A stretch of DNA of 64,000 bases from DASTCZ01 sp035308165 (GTDB lineage Bacteria > Acidobacteriota > Terriglobia > Acidiferrales > UBA7541). Shown here in pieces: positions 48,339-55,774 of this stretch. Below the pieces are notes generated by a model. It saw only the letters and a list, made by a program, of their open reading frames with translations, was not told the DNA's origin and searched no databases. Numbering within the stretch: the first letter of the stretch is position 1; each line of letters begins with the position of its first letter. The position numbers were made by a program, and so were the translations under genes. The DNA lies in the NCBI GenBank assembly GCA_035308165.1, contig DATGHC010000030.1, positions 1 to 64,000 on the forward strand. Direction: 5' to 3'.

Positions 48339-49175
48339 ATGGCTTTCATGGAAATGAGCGAAGCGGAACAACAGGAACTAAGCTTTCCCGGGCAGCGAGG
48401 TGGGAATCACCGTCGCCGGCGGGGAATTTACATCCTGCCGAGTTTATTGACGGTGGGCAACCTTCTCTGCGGTTATTACGCGATTCTTGCGGTGCTGACC
48501 GGCGGTGATAATCGATTGGATTTCGCTGCCCGCGCGATAGGCATCGCCATCCTGTTCGACACCTTCGACGGTTTTGTTGCCCGGCTGACGGGCACGAACA
48601 GCGAGTTTGGCAAGCAGTTCGACTCGCTGGCTGACGTGATTAGCTTCGGGATCGCTCCGGCGGCTTTGGCATACGCCTGGGGGGTGCGCAGCCTGGTGCG
48701 CGGCGATTCTCCGGCTGTGCACGTGGTTCAGGAGTTGGCCTGGCTGGTGTGCCTGGCGTTTGTCATTTGCACTGCCTGGCGCCTGGCGAGGTTTAATATT
48801 CACGGCATGACCGGTAGCGGGATGCGATATTTTGTCGGAATTCCCTGTCCCGCCGCGGCCGGCGCGATTGCCGCTACAGTCCATTATTTCCAGGGCTCGC
48901 TTGACCGCTGGACCTTTTCAGCGGTTTTCCTGGCCTTAGTGCTTTTTCTTGCCGCGTTGATGACCAGCAAGATTCGGTATCCAAGTTTTAAGGGAGTTAA
49001 TTGGGCGCGACGGCAGCAATCGCTGGTGATCATCCTTATCGGATTGACAGCTTGGTCCATTATTTTCTATTCAGAACAAGCGCTGATCGTACTGGCAGTG
49101 TCCTATATGTTTTCCGGGCTCACTCTTGAATTGGTGCGAATGATTCGCCATCGCTTTCATTCGCAGGCCGCTTGA
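48339..49175 (+). CDS. pssA: CDP-diacylglycerol-serine O-phosphatidyltransferase
   Basis: 278 residues from ATG 48339. The CDP-alcohol phosphotransferase signature DTFDGFVARLTGTNSEFGKQ with FDSLAD follows (about 75-100), matching D-x2-DG-x2-AR-x8-G-x3-D-x3-D with all four Asp kept. About eight hydrophobic segments span the inner membrane (YILPSLLTVGNLLCGYYAIL through to IVLAVSYMFSGLTLELV). It makes phosphatidylserine from CDP-diacylglycerol and serine, which Psd then decarboxylates. Overlap-free but adjacent to psd; lptE follows within nine bases. Confidence 0.93.
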   Translation: MAFMEMSEAEQQELSFPGQRGGNHRRRRGIYILPSLLTVGNLLCGYYAILAVLTGGDNRLDFAARAIGIAILFDTFDGFVARLTGTNSEFGKQFDSLADVISFGIAPAALAYAWGVRSLVRGDSPAVHVVQELAWLVCLAFVICTAWRLARFNIHGMTGSGMRYFVGIPCPAAAGAIAATVHYFQGSLDRWTFSAVFLALVLFLAALMTSKIRYPSFKGVNWARRQQSLVIILIGLTAWSIIFYSEQALIVLAVSYMFSGLTLELVRMIRHRFHSQAA

Positions 49176-49183
49176 ACAATGTG

Positions 49184-49720
49184 ATGCAATCTCCGCGAAG
49201 ACGACTCACTCAAGCAATCCCCGCAATTTTTCTTGCCGCCACGTTGGCCGGTTGCGGATACCACGTCGGGGGACGGGGGACTGCGCTGCCCGCGAATTTG
49301 CACACCATTGCCATCCCTGCATTCGTGAACAAAACTCCGCGATATAGAATTGAGCAGCGCCTCACAGAAGCGGTAACTCGTGAATTCCTGGCCCGCACGT
49401 CTTACCGCACGGTTCCCGACCCATCCGCGGGCGACGCGGTATTGCATGGGGAAGTCACCGGACTCGAGTCGGCGGTCGCCGTCTTTGACACGGCTACTGG
49501 ACGTGCGACAGCCATGTTGGTTACAGTCCGAATGAAAGTCTCCCTGGTGGATCAGACCACGAAGCAGGAAATCTATAAGGACGATAACTTTTTGTTTCGG
49601 CAGCCTTATGCAATTTCGGTTGACGTGAACAGCTTTTTCGACGAGCAGAATCCAGCGCTCGACCGGATGTCGCGCGATTTCGCTTCCAAACTGGTGGCCG
49701 CCATTGTGGAGAAATTCTGA
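49184..49720 (+). CDS. lptE: LPS-assembly lipoprotein LptE
   Basis: 178 residues from ATG 49184 (an in-frame TTG lies at 49172). A lipoprotein signal LAATLAGCGYHVGG puts the acylated Cys at 24. The LptE family pattern follows: ALPANLHTIAIPAFVNKTPR, EQRLTEAVTREFLARTSYR, GDAVLHGEVTGLES, and MKVSLVDQTTKQEIYKDDNF. It plugs and assembles the LptD barrel that puts lipopolysaccharide in the outer leaflet, so the cell most likely has an LPS-type outer membrane. It shares the psd-pssA operon and its stop overlaps the holA start by one base. Confidence 0.88.
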   Translation: MQSPRRRLTQAIPAIFLAATLAGCGYHVGGRGTALPANLHTIAIPAFVNKTPRYRIEQRLTEAVTREFLARTSYRTVPDPSAGDAVLHGEVTGLESAVAVFDTATGRATAMLVTVRMKVSLVDQTTKQEIYKDDNFLFRQPYAISVDVNSFFDEQNPALDRMSRDFASKLVAAIVEKF

Positions 49721-50778
49721 TGGTCCAGTCGAGCGTGGAACGATTGCTCGCCCAGCTATCCCAAGGCAAGCCCATTCAGGGAGTCCTGCTCCTGGGAAGG
49801 GACACTTTTCTCCGCGACCTGTGCCGCAAGAAATTGATCGATGCGCTCGTGGATGAGGCGACACGGGACTGGGCAGTTTCGCGGTTTTCCGCCAAGGAGG
49901 ATTCGGCGGATGCAGTGCTCGGCCAGGCGCAAACACTTCCCATGCTCGCTCCCCGTCAGGTCGTGTTCTGGAGTGATCTGGAGGTTCTGGAGCGGCTGGG
50001 TGAGGATTCGCGCAAAGCGGTCGTGACTCGATTGGAAGAATACCTGCAGGATCCGGCTCCATTTTCCACTCTTGTGTTGGAGGCGGAAAATCTTGATGCG
50101 CGGATGAATCTCTTCAAGTTGCTTTCGGAAAAAGTGCTCGTGGTGGGTTGCGAGCTGCCCGGCGAATTGGAAGGGCGAGTGGAATTGGCGGCCGCCATGA
50201 CTGAGCAGATGGCGGGCGGCCTCCAACTAGAAATCGATGGAGACGCGGCGCAGGAACTTGCGGAGCGGACCAATGCAGGACTCGCGCGCATGCAATCGGA
50301 AATGGAGAAATTGGCCGCGTTTGTTGGCGATCGAAGGAAAATCACACGCGCTGACGTTGAAGCATTGGTCGTACCCGACCAACGCTACACGGTGTGGCAG
50401 CTTTCCGAGATGCTTGCCAGCGGCAAACGAGATAAGGCAATGGTGTTCCTGGAAAACCTGCTGCGAGAGGGCGAGCAGGCAGTGGGCGTTCTGGGCGCGA
50501 TTGCCTGGATGTACCGCAAGTTGATCGAAGTGCAGGATCTTCGCCCTGGCGCTCAGGTGTTCGACGCCGTCCGACTTGGTATGCGCAAGGAAACGGCGGA
50601 ACTGGCGTTGAAGTATGCGCCGCGTATTCCGCGGAAACAATTGCTCAGAGGTCTGGCGGATCTCGCGGAAGCGGACAGCCGCTTGAAATCAGGAGTAGCG
50701 TCGCCCGGTGCAGTGATGGAATTTCTTGTCGCGCGGCTGACATCGCGACCCGATGCGGCAGTAACGGCGAAGATTTAA
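49720..50778 (+). CDS. holA: DNA polymerase III delta subunit (clamp loader)
   Basis: 352 residues. The ATG overlaps the lptE stop (TGATG). HolA pattern: GVLLLGRDTFLRDLCRKKLI, FSAKEDSADAVLGQAQTLPM, VFWSDLEVLERL, an AAA+-like lid with ELAERTNAGLARMQSEMEKL, and the C-terminal FLENLLREGEQAVGVLGAIAWMYRKL and YAPRIPRKQLLRGLADLAEAD. No P-loop, as expected for delta. It opens the beta clamp for loading. The lptE-holA linkage (with rpsT next) is common in bacteria. Confidence 0.9.
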   Translation: MVQSSVERLLAQLSQGKPIQGVLLLGRDTFLRDLCRKKLIDALVDEATRDWAVSRFSAKEDSADAVLGQAQTLPMLAPRQVVFWSDLEVLERLGEDSRKAVVTRLEEYLQDPAPFSTLVLEAENLDARMNLFKLLSEKVLVVGCELPGELEGRVELAAAMTEQMAGGLQLEIDGDAAQELAERTNAGLARMQSEMEKLAAFVGDRRKITRADVEALVVPDQRYTVWQLSEMLASGKRDKAMVFLENLLREGEQAVGVLGAIAWMYRKLIEVQDLRPGAQVFDAVRLGMRKETAELALKYAPRIPRKQLLRGLADLAEADSRLKSGVASPGAVMEFLVARLTSRPDAAVTAKI

Positions 50779-50799
50779 AAACCAAGAGATTTTTTGCTC

Positions 50800-50834
50800 T
50801 TAATGAAAGGCTTCTTCGATGGGTCGAAGAAGCC
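50800..50834 (-). terminator. Terminator of rpsT (between convergent holA and rpsT)
   Basis: A perfect 11-base stem, GGCTTCTTCGA-TGGG-TCGAAGAAGCC (50809-50834). On the minus strand it is followed by TTTCATTAAG, a moderate T tract, 51 bases after the rpsT stop. On the plus strand the following bases are GC-rich, so it is mainly a minus-strand terminator. Confidence 0.6.
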
Positions 50835-50885
50835 CCGGATCTTCAGTAGCCGATAATCAACATTTTCAGGAAGGGTGAGTCCGGT

Positions 50886-51191
50886 TCAGGCCTTCTTGGC
50901 GGTTTGTAGCGCATTAAACGACAGCGCCAAACGTGACTTGTAACGGTTTCCAGTATTCTCAGGTAGCACGCCCTTGGTGATGGCATGATCGAGCGCGGCA
51001 AGAGTCGGCCGCAGCAAATCACCCGCGGCTTTCGCATCTCCCGCGGTCAAAGCTGCGCGCAACTTGCGGACAGCCGTGCGCATCTGGGTGCGGTTCGCGC
51101 GGTTCACGGCCTCTCTTTCAACATATTGCCGGGCGCGCTTCAGCACTGACTTCTTCCTCTTTTTCACTTTCGTGGTGGTTCCCTGCGCCAT
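50886..51191 (-). CDS. rpsT: 30S ribosomal protein S20
   Basis: 101 residues, ATG behind AGAGGAG. Basic all-helical protein: KKRKKSVLKRARQYVEREAVNRANR, TAVRKLRAALTAGDAKAA, and ALDHAITKGVLPENTGNRYKSRL are standard S20 segments. The C-terminus (SFNALQTAKKA) is a little longer than in E. coli. Binds 16S rRNA in small-subunit assembly. Monocistronic, with its own TTGACA promoter and a hairpin terminator. Confidence 0.95.
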   Translation of the reverse strand: MAQGTTTKVKKRKKSVLKRARQYVEREAVNRANRTQMRTAVRKLRAALTAGDAKAAGDLLRPTLAALDHAITKGVLPENTGNRYKSRLALSFNALQTAKKA

Positions 51192-51225
51192 TCAGTTCTC
51201 CTCTTGAAATTATCGGGGTTTTGGT

Positions 51226-51254
51226 AAAGTAACCGACCGGTTCCGCTTTGTCAA
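51226..51254 (-). promoter_or_regulatory. Predicted rpsT promoter
   Basis: On the minus strand consensus TTGACA (51254-51249), 17 bases, TACTTT (51231-51226). A start near 51219 gives a leader of about 28 bases ending in the AGAGGAG ribosome-binding site. Confidence 0.6.
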
Positions 51255-51298
51255 ACTTGGCCGGTTGAACGCTGGATTCTGAATCCAGCTAATGCGGC

Positions 51299-51706
51299 TC
51301 AACCTTTCGACTCCTGTCCGAAACTGAGGATGTATCCATTGCAATCACGAATGGCAAATTCCAACATCCCGTAGTCCATTTGTTCCAGGGGCCACTCGAC
51401 TTTTGTGCGCTCCTTCAATTGTTCCCAAAGTGCGCGAACGTCCCTGGGATTGAAATAGAGAACGCCGGTCATGGATGGCGGGCCGGGCGGCTGATCCAGG
51501 CTGTCGGCGCCATAAAACATCAGTGCCGCGCCGTCCCAGCGCATGGCACACCATGAGGGTTTGCTATCTTCACCGTTGCGCTGGTTCTCGACGTGAAATC
51601 CAAGAGTCTTGGTGTAAAACTCAATCGTTTCATTTAAATCGCGCGCCTTCAGCATTGGTGTAACGCGCGCCATTTCACTCGGGATCGGTTTGCTTTGAGT
51701 TGCCAT
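51299..51706 (-). CDS. VOC-superfamily (glyoxalase/bleomycin-resistance fold) protein
   Basis: 135 residues from ATG 51706; the frame runs upstream through non-coding sequence. Two beta-alpha-beta-beta-beta units: ARVTPMLKARDLNETIEFYT with LGFHVENQRNGED, and MTGVLYFNPRDVRALWEQLK with YGMLEFAIRDCNGYILSFGQ. The end motif EFAIRDCNGYILSFGQ is typical of VOC members annotated as bleomycin-resistance or glyoxalase-like. Metal-binding residues and substrate cannot be set from sequence alone. It lies between rpsT and phoH, opposite to phoH, with no obvious partner. Confidence 0.82.
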   Translation of the reverse strand: MATQSKPIPSEMARVTPMLKARDLNETIEFYTKTLGFHVENQRNGEDSKPSWCAMRWDGAALMFYGADSLDQPPGPPSMTGVLYFNPRDVRALWEQLKERTKVEWPLEQMDYGMLEFAIRDCNGYILSFGQESKG

Positions 51707-51917
51707 GGTATTTGGAGACTCCTTGCTGATTTCAAAATTCGTCCATGATCGACCCTGTAAGTTGCTGTCCCATAATGATTTGTAGCGGTGGTATTGCGTC
51801 CCCCGTCCAGCTAGGATACCCTGTTCTGGCAGGATTTTGCCGTAGGTTTTTCTAAAACAGGCCCGAAGATGAGGCAGCCGGCCTAAGCGTCCGTAAAGGA
51901 CGCGGGGCCACCCCCAG

Positions 51918-52919
51918 ATGAGACGTACCGTGCAGATCGCCGGCAGCGTGGGAACGCTGTTCGGCACCCTGGATGAAAACCTGAAGTATCTCGAATCAGC
52001 CCTGCAAATTACAGTGGACCTCGAGGAGGACAAACTGCGCCTGGAGGGTGAGGCGGAGCAGGTGGAGCGCGCGGCGCGAATCCTGGAAGAGTATAACCAG
52101 CTCGTCAAAGAAGGGCGCCGATTTGAGAACGGTGAAGTCAATTCGCTGCTCCGGCTGGCGGCAGAGGAACCTGGTGTTCCGCTAAAGGAACTGCTTGAGC
52201 CTGCGGGACGCGGGCGCGCACGCTCTTTCGGCAAGAAGAGCATCCAGCCCAAAAGCCCGAATCAACGCCGCTACATGGAGGAACTCGAGCGGAAGGACAT
52301 GGTTTTCGCCGTGGGCCCCGGCGGAAGCGGGAAGACGTATCTGGCTGTGGCCATGGCCGTCAACGCGTTGCTGAGCAAGCGGGTGAACCGGATAATTTTG
52401 GCGCGGCCGGCTGTGGAAGCCGGAGAACGATTGGGATTTCTACCGGGAACCCTGCAGGAAAAAATTGACCCGTATATGCGCCCGCTGTATGACGCGCTCT
52501 ACGACATGCTCGATGCAGACAAGCTGGAGCGGTTTCTGGAGAAGGGCATCATTGAGGTAGCGCCGCTGGCATTCATGCGCGGGCGCACGCTAAACGATTC
52601 GTTCGTGATCCTCGACGAAGCGCAGAACACCACCTCGGAACAAATGAAGATGTTCCTGACGCGGCTGGGGTTCAACTCCAAGGCCGTCATCACCGGTGAC
52701 ATTACGCAAATTGATTTGCCCGCCAACCGCAAGTCCGGACTGGTGGAAGCGCTCGAGGTTGTGGGCAAGATCGAAGGTATTGGAACAATCATATTTAATG
52801 AAAAGGATGTGGTGCGCCACAATCTGGTGCAGCAAATCATTCGAGCCTATGAAGAATTTGACGCGGCAAACGCGAGGCACGGCTCGGCGGGCACGACCAA
52901 GGCCGACTCCGCGCGCTGA
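51918..52919 (+). CDS. phoH: PhoH-family ATPase
   Basis: 333 residues. An N-terminal KH-like region (about 1-90, FGTLDENLKYLESALQITVDL) precedes the PhoH ATPase domain: KSPNQRRYMEELERKDMVFA, Walker A VGPGGSGKTYLAVAMAV, RIILARPAVEAGERLGFLPG, KGIIEVAPLAFMRGRTL, Walker B FVILDEAQNTTSEQMK and ITGDITQIDLP. This long form is the PhoL/PhoH type linked with ybeY, thought to act in RNA processing. ybeY follows in 17 bases, then corC and era, an often conserved gene order. Confidence 0.93.
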   Translation: MRRTVQIAGSVGTLFGTLDENLKYLESALQITVDLEEDKLRLEGEAEQVERAARILEEYNQLVKEGRRFENGEVNSLLRLAAEEPGVPLKELLEPAGRGRARSFGKKSIQPKSPNQRRYMEELERKDMVFAVGPGGSGKTYLAVAMAVNALLSKRVNRIILARPAVEAGERLGFLPGTLQEKIDPYMRPLYDALYDMLDADKLERFLEKGIIEVAPLAFMRGRTLNDSFVILDEAQNTTSEQMKMFLTRLGFNSKAVITGDITQIDLPANRKSGLVEALEVVGKIEGIGTIIFNEKDVVRHNLVQQIIRAYEEFDAANARHGSAGTTKADSAR

Positions 52920-52936
52920 ACTTCTCCGAGATTCGC

Positions 52937-53368
52937 ATGATCCTCAACCGCCAGAAGAGAATCCCCATTCATCAGCCGAAGCTGGAGCGATTTCTGGCCA
53001 CCGTACGGAAAGAGCTGAAACTGGGGCGACGCGAGGTAACCGTCTGCTTCGTGGATGACCGTGAAATTGCGCGGCTGAATCGCCGGTTCCGCGGGAAGCC
53101 GAAACCAACGGATGTGTTGTCATTTCCGGCGAATGGGGACGGCCACGGGGAGTTTCCCGTGGAGCGCAATAATTATCTAGGCGACATTGCCATCTCCCCC
53201 GAAGTGGCGAAGCGCAATGCCCGTCGATTTGGACGCACACTGGAGGATGAGCTACGGGTGCTGATTCTGCATGGCGTGTTGCACCTGGTGGGATATGACC
53301 ACGAAACCGACCAGGGCGAAATGGACCTGCTGGAGAAACTGTTGCGTCGGCGAATGGATATCGGTTGA
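52937..53368 (+). CDS. ybeY: Endoribonuclease YbeY
   Basis: 143 residues. Zinc-binding signature HGVLHLVGYDHETDQGEM (H-x3-H-x5-H) at about 115-130, preceded by the conserved Arg-Gly-Lys...TDVLSFP (RGKPKPTDVLSFPANG) and LGDIAISPEVAKRNA. It is needed for 16S rRNA 3'-end maturation and ribosome quality control. Starts 17 bases after phoH and ends 19 before the CorC-like gene. A GAG lies at modest spacing before the ATG. Confidence 0.94.
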   Translation: MILNRQKRIPIHQPKLERFLATVRKELKLGRREVTVCFVDDREIARLNRRFRGKPKPTDVLSFPANGDGHGEFPVERNNYLGDIAISPEVAKRNARRFGRTLEDELRVLILHGVLHLVGYDHETDQGEMDLLEKLLRRRMDIG

Positions 53369-53387
53369 TCGAAGGCACTAAGCAATC

Positions 53388-54683
53388 ATGATCGGAATGC
53401 TTCTCACAATTCAGACAGTCATCGTCCTGGCAATGCTTGTCGGGCTGACGGTATTCGCTTATCTGGACCGCATCTACCGCGAGTTAGGCCGGGTAACGAC
53501 AAAGCGCATCCACGGACACCTGGATATATTCGAGGCGGAGATTGAGCCGCGCATCGGATTGCCGCGACGCCGGGCAGCGCTGGGATTCAGCCTGCTGAGC
53601 CGGCTGTGGATGGTGGCGGTCGCGGTGTTGACTGCCCGCGGAGTCCTGCAATTTGTGCCGGACCGCTTGAGCGCGGCCACGGAATTGTTTGTGTTCGTTC
53701 CCGCGGAAGTCCTGATTGCCATGCATTTCCTGCCGGACCTGTTTTTGGCGCGCACCACTGGACGCTGGCTGCGGCCGTTGATGCCGGCGGTGAAGGCGTT
53801 TCTAGTTGTCGTCTGGCCGCTGCGCGTTTCCGTGGAGCTGGCCGCATCGTTGGCGCGAATTTCAGACGAGGATGCGGACGCCGGTGAAACGGAAGAGCAA
53901 ACAAACCAGGAGGGGATCGAAGCGCTGGTGGAGGCCGCCCAGGAAGAGGGAATCATTGAGCATGCCGATGCCGAGCTGATTGAACAAGTGATGGAATTCG
54001 GCGATAAGCGGGTCAGCGAAGTGATGACTCCGCGGCCGGACGTGATCGCGATTTCCACGGATGCTTCGCTTGAGGAATTGCGCGAGCTGGTAGTGGAGAA
54101 GAAGTTCTCGCGGATACCGGTGTTCGGTGAAAATCTTGATGATATGCGAGGGATTGTCTTGGCCCGCGACCTGCTGGAAATCTCCGATGACGAAGGACGT
54201 CATTTGAAGGTGGAAAAGCTGATTCGTCCCGCGCTGATGGTGCCCGAATCGAAGAAGGGCTCGGAGTTGCTGAAAGAGATGCAGAGGAAGAACCAGCAGG
54301 TGGCTCTGGTGTTCGACGAACACGGGCTTTTCGCGGGGTTGGTCACGGCCGAAGATTTGGTGGAGGAAATTGTCGGAGAGATCGGCGAGCAGGACCGCCA
54401 TCCGGCTCCAGATGCGGTGCGCGACGCGGATGGAAGCCTGATTTTGCGGGGGAGCCTGTCGCTGGAAAAGCTTCGTGAGTTGTTCAACATTAAATTGGAT
54501 GATGAAACCAACGAGCCTTACACCACGGTGGCGGGCCTTCTGAACCATCTTGCGGGCCATGTGCCCGCGGCGGGCGAGCGCGTGGAATACGGAGGCTTGC
54601 AATTTGAGGTGCTGGAGGCAAACCAGCGCAAGGTTCTGAGGCTGCGCGCCCGGAGGCACCCGGCAGCGGTTCCTGCTCGATGA
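53388..54683 (+). CDS. CBS-domain HlyC/CorC family membrane protein
   Basis: 431 residues. The N-terminal 150 residues hold about four hydrophobic segments (LTIQTVIVLAMLVGLTVFAYL, MVAVAVLTARGVLQFV, FVFVPAEVLIAMHFLP and VKAFLVVVWPLRVSVELAA), a weakly conserved CNNM-like part. A cytoplasmic CBS pair follows, at about 210-335 (VSEVMTPRPDVIAISTDASL; VALVFDEHGLFAGLVTAEDL), then the CorC_HlyC domain at about 345-425 (SLILRGSLSLEKLRELFNI, YTTVAGLLNHLAGHVPAAGE). Relatives affect magnesium or cobalt transport or act in the cell envelope. The ybeY-corC-era order is common. Confidence 0.9.
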   Translation: MIGMLLTIQTVIVLAMLVGLTVFAYLDRIYRELGRVTTKRIHGHLDIFEAEIEPRIGLPRRRAALGFSLLSRLWMVAVAVLTARGVLQFVPDRLSAATELFVFVPAEVLIAMHFLPDLFLARTTGRWLRPLMPAVKAFLVVVWPLRVSVELAASLARISDEDADAGETEEQTNQEGIEALVEAAQEEGIIEHADAELIEQVMEFGDKRVSEVMTPRPDVIAISTDASLEELRELVVEKKFSRIPVFGENLDDMRGIVLARDLLEISDDEGRHLKVEKLIRPALMVPESKKGSELLKEMQRKNQQVALVFDEHGLFAGLVTAEDLVEEIVGEIGEQDRHPAPDAVRDADGSLILRGSLSLEKLRELFNIKLDDETNEPYTTVAGLLNHLAGHVPAAGERVEYGGLQFEVLEANQRKVLRLRARRHPAAVPAR

Positions 54684-54737
54684 GATTTTCCTGACAATTG
54701 TTTTCCCACAACGGCGTGTCTGGAGTGCGCCAACCAA

Positions 54738-55763
54738 ATGCCATCCGGAGGAAACTCGAAAGAATTCAGATGCGGATTTGTGGCCATTATTGGCCGACCG
54801 AACGTGGGGAAGTCCACGCTGGTGAACCGTCTGGTGGGGCAGAAGATCAGCATTGTCACGCAGAAGCCGCAGACGACGCGGAATCGCATTCAGGGGATCG
54901 TGAACCGTCCGGGCGCGCAGGTCATTCTGATTGATACCCCGGGATTGAATGAGGGGGGCACGGCCTTGCGGCGCCACATGTTGCAGGAAATCGCGCAGGC
55001 GATGGAGGGCGTCGATCTGCTGTCGGTAATGCTGGACGCGAGTGGCCCCATCGGACCTGGGGACAAAGCGGTCTTGCAGCGGGCCAATCAATTTAACGGG
55101 AAAGCGATTCTTCTGATCAACAAAATTGATCGCGTACCCAAGGAGACGCTGCTTCCAATGATGGAGGCGTGCAGCCGGCTGCGCGAGTGGGTGGCGATAA
55201 TTCCGATATCGGCGAGGGACGGAGACGGTGTGGAGAGTGCGCTAAAGGAATTTGCTGAAAACCTTCCCGTAGGCGAGCCCCTGTTCCCGCTCGATCAGGT
55301 AACGGACCAGCCGGAGCGGTTCCTGGCCGGGGAAATTGTGCGCGAGAAGGCCATGTCTCTGACGCGTCAGGAAGTTCCGCATGCGATTGCGGCGATCGTG
55401 GATTCCTTTGAAGAAAAGCCGAAACTGACGTTGATTCGCGTGACGCTCTACGTGGAGCAAGAAGGGCAAAAGGGAATTCTAATTGGGCGCGGCGGCGAAA
55501 TGCTGAAGCATATTGGCACCGCTGCCCGAGCGGAAATTGAAGCTATGCTGGGCGTGAAGGTCTTCCTGGAGTTGCACGTGAAAGTGCAGCCCGGATGGCG
55601 TGACAACCCCGCGATGGTCCGGCAACTGGATTGGAGGACTCAGCTTGAAGGATTGAGCGAGCTGGGCGATGAATTGAATGAAGATCTCGACGAGGCTGAA
55701 AACCTTGAAGATCAGGAAGATGATCGTGAAGGGGACCACAAAGACACCGGGGGCGAAGGATAG
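54738..55763 (+). CDS. era: GTPase Era
   Basis: 341 residues, ATG 54738. G1 GRPNVGKS (19-26), G2 QTTRNRIQGI, G3 DTPG in VILIDTPGLNEGG, G4 NKID in LLINKIDRVPKE and G5 ISARDGDG. The KH domain after 205 has LTRQEVPHAIAAIVDSF, QKGILIGRGGEMLKHIGTAARAEIE and LFLELHVKV-like VFLELHVKVQPGWRDN. Era binds the 3' end of 16S rRNA and guides 30S assembly, so it joins ybeY here in ribosome biogenesis. The last 45 residues are an acidic tail (DELNEDLDEAENLEDQED) not found in E. coli Era. Confidence 0.95.
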   Translation: MPSGGNSKEFRCGFVAIIGRPNVGKSTLVNRLVGQKISIVTQKPQTTRNRIQGIVNRPGAQVILIDTPGLNEGGTALRRHMLQEIAQAMEGVDLLSVMLDASGPIGPGDKAVLQRANQFNGKAILLINKIDRVPKETLLPMMEACSRLREWVAIIPISARDGDGVESALKEFAENLPVGEPLFPLDQVTDQPERFLAGEIVREKAMSLTRQEVPHAIAAIVDSFEEKPKLTLIRVTLYVEQEGQKGILIGRGGEMLKHIGTAARAEIEAMLGVKVFLELHVKVQPGWRDNPAMVRQLDWRTQLEGLSELGDELNEDLDEAENLEDQEDDREGDHKDTGGEG

Positions 55764-55774
55764 GGAACCGCCGG

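Noticed and set aside
53862..55091. 409-codon minus-strand frame opposite corC and era
   Set aside because: Shadow of two conserved genes; His/Gln/Arg-rich translation without any motif.
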